From: Yponomeuta sedellus
Taxonomy: Eukaryota; Arthropoda; Insecta; Lepidoptera; Yponomeutidae
Reading direction: 5' to 3'
NCBI GenBank assembly: GCA_934045075.1
Contig: OW203722.1
Coordinates: 7,063,303-7,127,302, forward strand
DNA: 64,000 nucleotides
The position numbers and the translations under genes are program-made. Under the pieces are notes generated by a model. That model saw only the letters and a list, made by a program, of their open reading frames with translations, ran no database searches and had not been told where the DNA came from. Below, one piece after another: positions 52,856 through 62,773 of this stretch (position 1 is the first letter of the stretch; every line of letters begins with the position of its first letter).

Positions 52856-52859
52856 GAAC

Positions 52860-52925
52860 CACATTATAATGCATCCTCTATACGTCCCGCTGAAATGAAA
52901 TGAAATGAATATACTTTATTGCACA
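52860..52925 (-). mobile_element. LINE 3' tail with short CATTT run
   Basis: On the minus strand: GTGTGCAATAAAGTATATTC followed by ATTTCATTTCATTTCA. It shows the same pentamer as the 2-kb array after an AATAAAG signal, here with only about three units. Confidence 0.65.
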
Positions 52926-52945
52926 CCAGGAATTACTGCACAGAT

Positions 52946-53195
52946 CCTTCTCAGAGAGAGAGAGAGATAGAGAGTTTGGGCTTAATGACCACGCGTGCCC
53001 ATCGCGGATTGGCAATTTTGAAGTGCTGAAGTATGTGAATACCTCAGACACTCAGGTTTCCTCACGATGTATTCCTTCACAGCTAGCTAAATAAGTTCAC
53101 AAAATGTTCGTAACGCAAAAAACAAGTTCTTGGCACATGCCGGGACTCAAACGTACGACCTCCCGATTCAAAAGTCGGCGTTCTACTGCTCGCAG
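52946..53195 (+). mobile_element. SINE family U
   Basis: TCTCAGAGAGAGAGAGATAG, GGGCTTAATGACCACGCGTG, GGATTGGCAATTTTGAAG, CTCAGGTTTCCTCACGATGT and the tRNA-like close CCGGGACTCAAACGTACGAC. The first segment (GTAGCC...TCCCAC) is missing. Confidence 0.8.
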
Positions 53196-53270
53196 ATAAA
53201 TGAATAGTATTTAATAATTACACGTAAGATCGATAACATCATATTTAATAATTACACATAAGATCAATAA

Positions 53271-53630
53271 AACGCTCGTAGCCCCGGCACCTGAGTGATC
53301 TTAAACGGTCACGTAGGTTAAGCAACATAGGGCGCGTTCACTGCTTGGATGGGTGACCGTCTAAGGCTAACGCTAGTGGCATTTTTCCGATCGGTTCCGT
53401 GCTTTGCAAGGCACGTTAAGAAGTTGGTGCCGGCTTCCGTCGATAGATGGCAGTCGTTAATAAGCCAAGTCAGAGGCCTTAGGGCGGCTTGAAAACTTCT
53501 GACAGTAAGCCAGCCACTAGTCTTGCAAGCCTCCACCAATCCGGACTTGGCCCCCATGGTGGAGTATGGTCTATATCTCCCTTAGGGAAGAGACTCGTCC
53601 GCCTCGGTGGGCACATAATGGGTTGATAAT
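53271..53630 (+). mobile_element. 5S-derived SINE (family S, subfamily B), full length, 16-bp duplication
   Basis: CACATAAGATCAATAA (53255-53270) and CACACAAGATCAATAA (53631-53646) flank exactly 360 bp. It runs from AACGCTCGTAGCCCCGGCAC to GGGTTGATAAT. This is the best-bounded full-length copy. Upstream of it, TAATAATTACAC.TAAGATC is itself doubled (53213-53270). Confidence 0.95.
53316..53386 (+). promoter_or_regulatory. 5S rRNA-type internal Pol III promoter and T-run of family S
   Basis: GGTTAAGCAACA (53316-53327) matches 5S box A and TGGATGGGTGACCG (53346-53359) matches 5S box C. Their spacing is like that in 5S genes. A T5 run (53382-53386) follows box C by 22 bases, about where 5S genes terminate. 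The SINE nevertheless continues about 245 bases beyond it. Confidence 0.85.
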
Positions 53631-53649
53631 CACACAAGATCAATAAGAC

Positions 53650-53970
53650 ACACACGAAAAGCCGGGAAAAAGGCTCCTGACATACCTAATATCTGGCTTC
53701 GTGTTTGACGTTTCCTAATTAATCTCGCCATGTAAATTTCTGAGCAAAACAATGCCTTGAAGGCCAGAAACTTAGTCTGGGCCTGAATCCCAGGCGTCGA
53801 AAAGGTACGGTGAACAAAGTAAAAACATCCAAGTGCCCTCATTAATTCATAATGTCGAAGTATACTTTCCGAGATTACAGCTTTGCTTCAGTGTGCGTCA
53901 GATGACACGAATACAATAAGGCTGCGCTTATGTCTCGGATGCCGTCTCGTTTGCACATTTTTAATTATTG
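53650..53970. other. Gene-free stretch
   Basis: Nothing recognised. Confidence 0.45.
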
Positions 53971-53974
53971 CATT

Positions 53975-54105
53975 TCTTAATGACTCGAGATACTCATACA
54001 TAATTATATATTAAACGGGTCAAATCGCGATTATTTATTAGGTAAAACATAATTACCTTATTTCCCGACGTTTCGGCAGATCGCGATTAGACCCGTATAT
54101 AACAA
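53975..54105 (+). repeat. Unclassified retroelement module
   Basis: TTTCTTAATGACTCGAGATA, ATATTAAACGGGTCAAATCG, TTCCCGACGTTTCGGC and TCGCGATTAGACCCG. The same words occur near 14318 and 32880. Within it GGGTCAAATCGCGAT and ATCGCGATTAGACCC form an inverted pair. Confidence 0.55.
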
Positions 54106-54209
54106 TTTTTAATTCTCACAAACACACATACAGGTCTTAAACACTAATTTTTTCACTCACTTTTACACATCCATAAATACTTTTACCATGCGCTCACACA
54201 TACCCAGAT

Positions 54210-54262
54210 ACTACAGATACACACATACTACACACACACACACACACAAACACACGCACACA
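54210..54262 (+). repeat. (CA)n-rich microsatellite
   Basis: ACACACATACTACACACACACACACACAAACACACGC; imperfect dinucleotide run. Confidence 0.9.
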
Positions 54263-54289
54263 AAATTTATATAACAGGTTTCCTTCTTT

Positions 54290-54548
54290 CTGCATGCTTG
54301 CATGTTTAAATTTTATTTTATTTTTCTTTTCTTAAACCCATAAACAATAAAATGCCCTTGTAAACAGCACAATAGAACACTATTTAGCACTAGGATTATT
54401 GTAAAACACTGACCCCCTGAGACACAGGCCTAAAACCTAGTTCAGGGGTCAGGGTTCAATATTATTTTATAAGTGTGTAAGATCGAAACTGTTTTTATGT
54501 TATAATTCTTGTAACGCTTTTTTTATAGAAATAAACTTTATTATTATT
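54290..54548 (+). mobile_element. LINE 3' end with (ATT)n tail
   Basis: A hairpin-forming block (CTGACCCCCTGA ... TTCAGGGGTCAGGG), TTGTAACGC, then AATAAACTTTATTATTATTATT. The 3' AATAAACTTTATT plus short repeat is typical of lepidopteran LINE ends. No coding part. Confidence 0.55.
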
Positions 54549-54549
54549 A

Positions 54550-55150
54550 TTCTTGTTAGAAATATAGTAAATTTTTAATACATGTATTCTTAGGCTATGC
54601 TATACAACAATGGATGCTTAGACGTACTTTTGTTATCCAATACCTACAAAGCGTTCAATGACACATTTTGATACTAATAGTAATAATTTTGGACAAAACT
54701 TTCATTTAACAAAAACTTGGTAAACAAATACATTTTAAATGTCCCTAATTTTACTTAATTTGACACAGACCATATTTTACACATGATTTACGTGAGCATA
54801 GTAAATGTCTCGATGTATTTATTTATTTATTTTTTTTATTAAGTGAAGGAAACTTTAATTTTGAGTCAAGTGGATATATCGCATCCTGAAGAAAGTATAA
54901 TTTCCGACATCGCAGCTTTTCTCCTGTCTGCCTCAGATGGCACGAATAAATTAAAACAATGGTGGGCACACACAAGATTAAAACCAGGCAAACGTCCAGA
55001 ATCAATGGTTACCTTAAACCACTCTCGATGTAGATCCGTCAATAAATTAAAAGATTACCCGTAAAAAAATGCTATTACACTTTAAAGGACTGTACAGAAG
55101 AAAACCATTAGGCATACAGAATAGTTAAAAATAAAAAAGGGGGTATTGTT
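54550..55150. other. Gene-free stretch
   Basis: Short frames at 54823-55005 and 54843-55064 without recognisable motifs. Confidence 0.45.
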
Positions 55151-55154
55151 GATG

Positions 55155-55381
55155 TATAATAATAAATATTCATAGACATTTACACAGATCTCGTTAGCCC
55201 TTTACTAAGTACAACTAAATGAATTTTGTTATAGGTGCTAACTCGACGATAGATTTAATACCATAATTACATAGATAACATCCAAGACCCGAGACAAACT
55301 AGTTTGACCTGCCATGGATCGAACCCGAGACCTTCGGTTTTACAGTCAGCGTGCCAAACCGCTGCACCACCGAGGCCGTAT
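55155..55381 (-). mobile_element. SINE family G, full length
   Basis: Minus-strand copy from CGGCCTCGGTGGTGCAGCGG and the B-like box GGTTCGATCCATGG to GGGCTAACGAGATCTGTGTA and AATATTTATTATTA. Confidence 0.85.
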
Positions 55382-55384
55382 ATA

Positions 55385-57575
55385 ACAGTGTTAGTGATAA
55401 GTTAGACTACTGCTCATATTAGAGTAGTATTTGACCTATCTACGTCTAATATTTCTATTAAAAAAACTTATGACATTATTTGTGAATAACGTAACCATGT
55501 TGCAGTGCCCGTACAGGGCTCGTGTTGCGAACAATTAATTATATTAAGACCAAAATGTATCACATGAAGCAATAAACGAATGAACTTGAATTTGTATCTA
55601 TTTCAACGTTTAATTTCATGGGCAGAAACATCAACAGTCAATTTCATGATGGGTCAAGTAGAATGTAAATCACATTTCGGATCACAGAGTGACACTCGCG
55701 AGACTCTTATTTAGATTGCTGAGAGTAAACTGTAACGGAAACCTGACGACCTACAAGGGAATAAACACTGATTGTGCGAGATGGTAAGTGACCGGAGTCT
55801 TTACAATGTTGCTAAGCAAAGTGAACCGATTATTAAGCAGGGTCCAGAATACTCAAGTCGTTTTACCTTTAAATGACGCTATACTGGGTGGCCAAAATAA
55901 TACTAAGGGGCCCTCGTGTCCAAATAAAATGATTTTTTTTTAAATTAAAACTTCGTATAAAATTCTGAAAATAAGTAGAACATAACAAGATGTATTTTAG
56001 GCACAAAATAAAACGTTAACGTATTTTTTTCACTTTAGACCAACATTTTCAAAACTTTCATCAAAATGTTAAAAAAAAATATAAAAACTTACGTTTGGTG
56101 AAATTTATCACATCGCATCAACGGACCGACACTGCTGGCGCTGCACCGCCCGCGACCCACATTCGGTTTCGCCTAGGTGATTGACGTCACAGTAGTGCAG
56201 AGCAGCACTGTTGAAATTGCATAGTTTTCCGATTAGTTAAGCCAGTCTTGTACACGCCTTTGAATAATAAATACTATTTTATAATTAATTTTCCTTTTTT
56301 TAAAAGCCTTTCGCCGTTCGCGATAACATAACTCGAAGTATGCCTTAAAATTTCAACTTCAATTAAAAATCTAATCAGGTGATTTGACGGTTAAAAGGTA
56401 AACAAATAGACGAGTTACATTGACATACGAGTCTTCATACTCGCTACAGTAACGTTCCAATAAAGCCGAGCTCTCTTTATGAAAAAAGATCTTTAACACC
56501 ACGTCATTAGACTAAAAGCATTAGTGGCACTTGTAGCTGGCCCCGTATTTACATCGTAGTTACTGATTCATGATTGATTGCCCTCAGTCTGCTCCCGCCG
56601 GATGCTTTCAGGCCTCCCGAATTGCGATTTCCTTTACATAGTGACATATTATAGTGACACTAAAAAAAAAACGACCAAGTGCAAGTCGAACTTTGGCATC
56701 AAGGGCTTCATAGCCCCTTTAACCCCGCGTAACCCCGCGGTACAGTACCCTGAAAAGTTACACTATAGTGACTTGTGTACTGATCAACATATGTTAGTAG
56801 ATAAACTTACGCATGTCACCTGACGACGATGTCACCTGAGGGGTAGGCTGACTATCCGCTCCAAACCGCTTTAGATTTTGATAAACATTATACTGTCTTA
56901 AAAACGCACTAGTTTTCTTTTATCGTGCACCTGTAATCATTTAGGAAATTGGAGTGTAGAAAACCGACATGTTAGGTACAGAGAGGTCCAGTGAAGCTTG
57001 CGGTTGCTATTCTCCTCATGTATACAATTTTCATCATGAGAACAGCTCCATCTAATTGTAAAAAAGAATCGGTAAAATAGGCGCGTGGCCTACGCGCAGT
57101 GTAGGTTTCAAAGAAGCAGTTTTTTACGTACTTTAAAAAACTGAAATCTTCAACAACGTAATGGTTAACGGAATTTTTACGAATTTTTCTAGTGAAGCTT
57201 ACATGGTCGTGATAGTTTTTCTTTTAAGTTTCTTATATATATGCTACTGACCTGATTTTTTTCATGTTTCTACAATCGACCGATTAGACGGGAAGGGGAA
57301 GACGCCAAACTCTAATAAAAAAAGCGCTTAATACATAATATTTCGTAAATGTTGAGTTGTGTAGTGAGCTGTTCCTCGAAAGAGAATACTTTGAGTGCTG
57401 GTACTACACACATGAGGCTACTGAATTCATAAATATTTCATAAGAATAATTTTGTGATAATGTGCCTGCATTTAACATTGATTTACAAGAATTATTCTTA
57501 TTAAGTATCTTCTATAATATGTCTGCTATGTGCATGAATTCAAAGACAAATATTATTTAGAAATATACCTAGGTA
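55385..57575. other. Gene-free stretch
   Basis: About 2.2 kb. TGGGTGGCCAAAATAATACTAAGGGGCC at 55886 looks like the end of an unidentified repeat. The frame at 56578-56823 has no domain I know. No gene called. Confidence 0.5.
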
Positions 57576-57580
57576 TATAT

Positions 57581-57938
57581 AAGCGCTCGGGGCCTAGGCG
57601 AACCGAGTGATTGGAATCAATCACTTGGTTAAGCAACAACAGGCGCGGTTAGGTACGGAATGGGTGAGCGTCCCGTGACTAGCGCTAGTGGCATTTTTCC
57701 GAGCGCTTCCGTGCTTCGCAAGGCAAGCCGTTGGTGCCGGCTATCATATAATGGCAGTCGTTAAGCGATGTCAGAGGCCTTATGGGCGGCTTGATAACTT
57801 CTGACAGTAAGGCCCGCCACTGTCTTACAATCCTCCACCAACCCGGACTTGGCCCCCGTGGTGGAATATGGCCTAACCTTCCTGCGAGGCAGGAAGAGAC
57901 CCGTGCCCCAGCAGTGGGAACATACAAGGGTTGATAAC
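57581..57938 (+). mobile_element. 5S-derived SINE (family S, subfamily A), full length
   Basis: Head GCGCTCGGGGCCTAGGCGAA, box A-like TGGTTAAGCAACAACAGG, box C-like GGAATGGGTGAGCG (two changes), T-run CATTTTTCC and 3' end CCCCAGCAGTGGGAACATAC AAGGGTTGATAA. No convincing flanking duplication. Confidence 0.9.
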
Positions 57939-57939
57939 G

Positions 57940-58690
57940 ATATATAACGATACCTAGGTACTTCTTATTGGTCATGGTAGTCAAAAGATTTGGTCAATTA
58001 GTCCATTGATTACTAAGGATTTTTTTCTCTGTGCTGAGGGTTTGGGCGGGTGAGGAAATCCGCGGCTTGGTTGTCTTCGCACCTATTGACTTGTCTATCC
58101 TTTAGGCTAAGATGCTAAGCAGTTAGGATGATATAGGTGCTGAGTAAGGCCTACTGCATCTTAAAACAATACAAAAAAATCAAACACCCCTCTAGTATGA
58201 GTAAAGGTGCCCCTGGACGATGAGTAAATTACTTAATCACGTAAATACAAAGGCTAAGCCAAAGTTACCTAGGGTGGCCCAAAAGTACATGGCTCTGTAG
58301 GTATGTCGTTCTCGAGCGCTCTTGTCATGCATCTTTATAAGCCTTACCACTAAGTCAGAAAGGGCCCATATCCTCTAAGCAAGTATGCCTTTACGGAGAA
58401 TAGCCTTTGATAAAAAATCAAGTGGTTAGAGCACCGAGGTCCATCCTGTAGGTAATCCTCTTAGGGAGTTATTCCGCTAAAGTATTTAGGCAGTCCGTCC
58501 TCAAACTAGGTGGCAAAAGGAACTCTGTGCGGAGGTAACAAAGTCATTAATCTTTTTGAGTGCCGTCGTGGATGCAGGGCTCATTAGCCGCCCCAACTAA
58601 TGGGGAACAAAACAAGTAAGTGCTGGCAGGAAATTTCAGTAGGTACAGACGAGCACGGAAGTTTACCGGGTTGGTGAAAATATTAAATAA
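57940..58690. other. Gene-free stretch
   Basis: Less AT-rich than the neighbours, but no frame or repeat recognised. Confidence 0.45.
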
Positions 58691-58694
58691 ATAA

Positions 58695-58790
58695 TAACGT
58701 TGGACGAGACTGGCAAAGGATTGGGTTTGACGTGAAAGAGAAGAGGTCCTATGCCCAACAGCGGGCTGAATAGATAGATGAGATAGAATA
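58695..58790 (+). pseudogene. LINE C-terminus and GATA-type tail
   Basis: Plus strand reads RDWQRIGFDVKEKRSYAQQ then RAE and a TAG stop, followed by ATAGATAGATGAGATAGA. A short LINE C-terminus of the ..KE.R.YAQQRAE type. Confidence 0.6.
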
Positions 58791-58852
58791 TATTATAACA
58801 TTTATTTCAGACGTTTTAAAGAAATCCATATACAAACAAAGAGACACAAGCA

Positions 58853-59165
58853 TGTCATCAACCCATTATGTCCCCACCGAGGGGCACAGGTCTCTTCCCT
58901 GAGGAAAGTATAGGCCATACTTGCAAGACTATTTGGTTTTACTGTCAGAAGTTTTCAAGCCGCCCTAAGGCCTCTGAATAGGCTTAGCGACTGCCATCTA
59001 TCGACGGCAGCTGGCGCCGATTGCTTAACGTGCCATGCAAAGCACGGAACCGCTCAGAAAAATGCCACTAGCATTAGTCATCGACCGTCACCCATCCATG
59101 CACTAAGGGCGCCATATGTTGCTTAACCTTCGTGATCGTTTAAGACCTCTCAGGCACTCAGGGAT
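58853..59165 (-). mobile_element. 5S-derived SINE (family S, subfamily B), internal deletion
   Basis: Minus-strand copy with the head (complement of CGCTCGTAATCCCTGAGTGC), box A and box C similarity, and the 3' end CACCGAGGGGCACAGG reversed. About 35 bases around the CCACCAATCCGGACTTGGCC segment are missing near 58920. ACAAGCAT flanks both sides at a distance. Confidence 0.85.
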
Positions 59166-59169
59166 TACG

Positions 59170-59685
59170 AGCGATTCCCTACAAGCCGAGGTTGACAAGC
59201 ATATGTTAGAAGCAAAACAGATATGCTTACACTATTTTAATACTATTTAAATTAATCCTAACCCAGTAGGTTAAAGCGGCCGTTAAACCGGTCCGCTGTA
59301 CCCGCCAGGATGGCTCTCATTGGGACAATCGTAAGTTGCAAGTGCAGAGGTGGAAGCCGTCTACGCAGGCGTTCGCGAACAGGGCCACATTTAAAAATTA
59401 ACATATCATAGTTTATTATGACAATTCCATGTACATTTCATAACAATCATCCTACTAGTTTATCGGTGGGTTAATCGGATGAGCAATGTACATCAAAATG
59501 TCCCAGTAAATTTGATAACCGCCTTGCAGGGAGGATCTCCCCTTCTGCAGCCGTTGTAAGTAAAGTTGTTCTGTAAACAATTTCATCACCATTTTTTTGG
59601 GATTTTCATAAAACATATATTGATTAGTTAGACCAGAATTTTCTGTACTTACCCTCCAATTGGGACTAGTTGGGCCATTGTACGT
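59170..59685. other. Gene-free stretch
   Basis: Two related words, TGGGACAATCGTAAGTTGCAAGTGCAGAGG (59328) and GTTGGGCCATTGTACGTAGCAAGCGCAGAGG (59670), each about 30 bases, resemble the short insert at 8022. No gene. Confidence 0.45.
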
Positions 59686-59689
59686 AGCA

Positions 59690-59890
59690 AGCGCAGAGGT
59701 ATGTTAACACTTCGGACACTAGCGTTTCCTCACGATGTTTCCCATCACTATTATCAAGCGGCATTGCTACTACAACTTCACACATGTTCATAACTAGGAC
59801 TTAAAACAACGTCATTGGTACATTCCGAGATTTGAACCCACGATCTCTCAACTAAGCCGATATTCTACCGGTCCGCTATCACCGCTTCAA
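59690..59890 (+). mobile_element. SINE family U, 3' part
   Basis: GACACTAGCGTTTCCTCACG ATGTTTCCCATCACT, then TACTACAACTTCACACATGT and the tRNA-like close GAGATTTGAACCCACGATCT with GGTCCGCTATCACCGC. The 5' part is missing or diverged. Confidence 0.65.
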
Positions 59891-59984
59891 AAATGTAGAT
59901 AATAATGGATAAATAAATAACAATCCTAACCTAAGTAAATTTTAGCAAATTTAAATTAGGAACAGTTTAGCTTTTAGAACATAC

Positions 59985-60185
59985 CTCGGCTATCGGATAT
60001 ATTCGTGTAATATGAGTAGAAATATCAGAACTAATGTGACACTTAATTTCACATAACTTTTCAAAATTGTGAAGAATAGTTTTATACAGAGCAGAAAGTA
60101 GTACTCGTGTGCTTTCGGCGAAAACCGAAGACTACTCTAGAGCCTGAGGTATATTCTAAAAGCTAACAGACTATACGTACTTAGA
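59985..60185 (+). repeat. Unclassified interspersed repeat X, copy 2
   Basis: Aligns with 27223-27590 without the SINE insertion there: TCGGCTATCGGATATATTCG, GAACTAATGTGACACTTAA, CTCGTGTGCTTTCGGCGAA, CTACTCTAGAGCCTGAGGTA and AAGCTAACAGACTATA. Confidence 0.75.
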
Positions 60186-60199
60186 ACAGTCAGAATAAT

Positions 60200-60374
60200 A
60201 AAAACTGTATTTACACATATTTTACTCGTTTAATTTTACAATTTTCCGACTTTCCGGCACTTTTGCAAGTACTGTGGTCCCGGAAGACAAACGGTAAAGC
60301 AAAAGTGCTGATACGTCGGAAAATTGTAAAAATGTAAAATTATACGAGCAAAATCCTTGTAAATACAGTTTTTG
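60200..60374. mobile_element. Foldback element
   Basis: Left arm AAAACTGTATTTACACATAT TTTACTCGTTTAATTTTACA and right arm its near complement, about 65-75 bp each, with a spacer near CAAGTACTGTGGTCCCGGAA. No coding capacity. Confidence 0.8.
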
Positions 60375-60443
60375 TTATGTCTAGTGCTCGTGTTAACCTT
60401 AGAAAAGTCAAAATAATGACGATAAAAATTTCGGCATTTTAAT

Positions 60444-60667
60444 ATTATGTCATGTAACGGCAGTCGTTTAGCCATGTCAGAGTCATACCTAGTGTGTTTC
60501 TTTCTTGTTGAAAATGTGCAGCTTGATAACTTCTGACAGTAAGGGCCGCCACTGTTTTACAATCCTCCACCAACCCGGACTTGGCCCCCGTGGTGGAGTA
60601 TGGCCTATACCTTCCTGCTTTGCAGAAAGAGACCCGCGCCCCAGCAGTGGGGACATACAGGGTTGAT
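60444..60667 (+). mobile_element. 5S-derived SINE (family S), 5' truncated, with insertion
   Basis: Starts TAACGGCAGTCGTTTAGCCA in the middle of the element and ends CAGCAGTGGGGACATACAGG. A foreign block of about 37 bases (60483-60519) interrupts it and contains an inverted word shared with 60939-60964. Confidence 0.8.
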
Positions 60668-60669
60668 AC

Positions 60670-61245
60670 GAGTATCAATATTATGATTAAAAATATGTGA
60701 ATAAGAAAAAAAATACTGATAATGAAACGTGAACTTATTGTTTAAAAGCTGAAAGTTCGCTGAAATCGAAACTTATTATGAAACGGAAGCATAGACTGCA
60801 AACAAATTAATATTTCATCGATATTGGCCATTTTCAGCCTAAATCTGTCGAACTTTAAGTGTTGGTCGGTGGCGACATTTCAAACCTAATTGGCAGTGAT
60901 TTATCGATGATCAAAAATGGATTCCACTCCAAGCTGAATTTTCAACAAGAAAGAAACACACTAGATGGGTGACATGGTGTCTTATATAGTTTGGTATTGG
61001 CTAAATAGGTACCATAAGACCGGGTTTAATTAGGCCCGGCATGTGTGATTGTTGTGTAAATAAAATATTATTATGTTAAAGCCGAATGTAAATGTCTCAG
61101 AAAAGAAGCAAGAAAGTAGAATTAATGCAATAGAAATGAAGTCCTTGAGAAGTATGTGTAGTGTTACTTCGAATGACAGACTTTGATGTTACCTGCATCG
61201 TGCAAACAAAGTGTTTCAATGACATACTATAAATATAACGTCCGA
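60670..61245. other. Gene-free stretch
   Basis: TTTTCAACAAGAAAGAAACA at 60939 is the complement of the block at 60491. Otherwise nothing recognised. Confidence 0.45.
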
Positions 61246-61249
61246 CTTA

Positions 61250-61610
61250 CAATAATTGGACCGGCCGTCCCCAGGCATACGATCTGCCTGGCGGGAAATT
61301 TCCCTTTATAGTGGAAGAGCACGATCACCTGCTCATCCCTATAAGATGAAGGAAGAAATATTGACGAAACAAACATATATTGTGAATGTGAGTGGAAAGG
61401 ATAGTAAGGGACGTCCCAGGCAGACATACATCGATCAAATAAGGGGATGTATTAGCAAAGGGGAAGATAACAAAGTACCCGGAACCGGCGTGCGTGCATG
61501 CAACGACTTATGACGTTGATGAAGCGAAGATGATCTGTAAGGATCGTGGCAAGTGGCAGTCCCTGGTCTCTGCCTACCTCTCTGGGATACAGGCGTGAGG
61601 GTATGTATGT
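61250..61610 (+). pseudogene. LINE reverse transcriptase C-terminus and 3' end
   Basis: 61346-61513 encodes NVSGKDSKGRPRQTYIDQIR, the start of a typical non-LTR C-terminal tail, and ends RACNDL and stop. After a frameshift the sequence resumes DEAKMICKDRGKWQSLVSAY followed by LSGIQA and TGA (to about 61598). KDR..W.S.VSAY is the usual close of this LINE type. The 3' end GTATGTATGTATGTAA follows. Truncated copies of the same element lie at 25540, 30985, 39578 and 48280. Not functional. Confidence 0.8.
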
Positions 61611-61619
61611 ATGTAAATG

Positions 61620-62030
61620 CCTCAGAAAGGTAATTCGATTTTTTCACTGTATTTTTCTTTACTATTCACCAGTGGGAGGAATATTAGTCAATGTAAATTA
61701 ACTTTTCTAGCTGTGTGTCCAAGTTACGGCGAGGATTTCGCTCCAGCGATCATCTCAGTGATGGCTCTTCAGCTGTTGTTTGTTTTGTTTAGGGTGTTGC
61801 TTTTATGGATTGTTTTGAGGGAAACTTCAAGAAAGTGGCAAAGTTTTAAGTCCCTGCAGTAAGCAACACTTAGCGTGATTATTGGGAATCGTTTAAGGTT
61901 TCCATTTCACGGCACCACGACGTCGAATCTGGACTGCTATTGCCAATAAATATAAAGTTCTTCAAATAACAACATTGGTCATTTGGTAATTGACTCACCG
62001 TGCCACACATAGTGAATATTAATAATAATC
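61620..62030. other. Gene-free stretch
   Basis: The 81-codon frame at 61617-61862 has a hydrophobic run (LQLLFVLFRVLLLWIVL) but no homology I recognise. Confidence 0.4.
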
Positions 62031-62032
62031 AA

Positions 62033-62117
62033 AATAATACTACAGACCAAATGACTGTAGTATTATTATTACTAAGTAGCACTAAGGTTGCAAACAGGCA
62101 ACCTTAGTGCTACTTAG
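62033..62117. repeat. Two adjacent perfect hairpins
   Basis: Stem 1: AATAATACTACAG (62033-62045) with 62055-62067. Stem 2: CTAAGTAGCACTAAGGTTGC (62072-62091) with 62098-62117, a perfect 20-bp stem with a 6-base loop. Confidence 0.85.
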
Positions 62118-62227
62118 CATTATCTACCAACTAACCCAAGTTTAAGAGACAAGATCAGCAGGTAGTTTAAATAACAAAATGAAATTTACTTGTTACTCAT
62201 TTACATCTAGATTATATATATGAACAC

Positions 62228-62290
62228 TTGCACTTGGGAGCCTGAGGATGCCTCGTGTTAGAGGCGAAACGCGTCGCGTGTTTTCTCACA
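62228..62290 (+). ncRNA. Hammerhead ribozyme-like motif
   Basis: CTGAGGA (62242-62248) fits the hammerhead CUGANGA box. GCCTC/GAGGC (62250-62254 with 62261-62265, loop GTGTTA) fits stem II and is followed directly by GAAA (62266-62269). The next word ACGCGT is self-complementary, and GTC (62273-62275) could be the cleavage triplet, as in minimal dimer-type hammerheads of Penelope-like retroelements. Against it: one extra T (62249) sits before stem II, and stem I beyond GC/GC is weak (AACAC with GTGTT at a distance). Unproven. Confidence 0.35.
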
Positions 62291-62438
62291 CATAAGTATA
62301 GGTGTCGGTGGTGGTGTGTTCGTGTCTTGCTTCTGCTTGAAAAAGTGGGAGGGAGGGCGGTGCATTAACTAACCGCACTTTGTTTGTGGGATTTTTGGCG
62401 GAGTTTAGGAAAGTAATTTTCACTTTTTAATGCTATAT

Positions 62439-62773
62439 ATACAGGGTGTCCCAAAAATCAACGTCAAGCCGAAAACGGTAGATAGGCCAGGTGGTGACAG
62501 TTATCAGAAAAATATTTAAAAAGTGTAAGTTAAGTATATACTTTTAAAATTATTGGCATTAAAAAAAACTTTTAAACATATTTTTTTTGTGAGTGGTGTA
62601 ACCCTCAACCCGAGGGTTACACCTTTTAATTTAATTAATTTTTAATTAATTTAATTTTAATCTAAATTTTAAAGTACTTAACTTAGATTTTTTTTATTAT
62701 TTTTCTGATAACTGTCACCACCTGGCCTATCAACCGTTTTCGGCTTGACGTTGATTTTTGGGACACCCTGTAT
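62439..62773. mobile_element. Palindromic element, ACAGGGTGTCCC ends
   Basis: Left ATACAGGGTGTCCCAAAAAT CAACGTCAAGCCGAAAACGG and right its near complement, arms of about 130 bp or more. Spacer contains a small perfect stem (GTAACCCTC/GAGGGTTAC). No coding capacity. Same terminal word as 51628-52411 but different arms. Confidence 0.9.

Noticed and set aside
53281..53390. A 5S rRNA gene
   Set aside because: Only the internal promoter region and 3' end resemble 5S rRNA. The 5' third differs and the sequence is one of about 14 repeated elements.
53990..54090. A second hammerhead-like sequence (complement of GACGTTTCGGC gives GCCGAAACGTC)
   Set aside because: GAAAC-GTC is present, but no CUGANGA box or stem II could be found in the expected place.
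57685..57984. 99-codon minus-strand frame
   Set aside because: It is the antisense of a family S SINE. Similar frames occur at 24035, 24247, 34117, 38735, 53318 and 60445.
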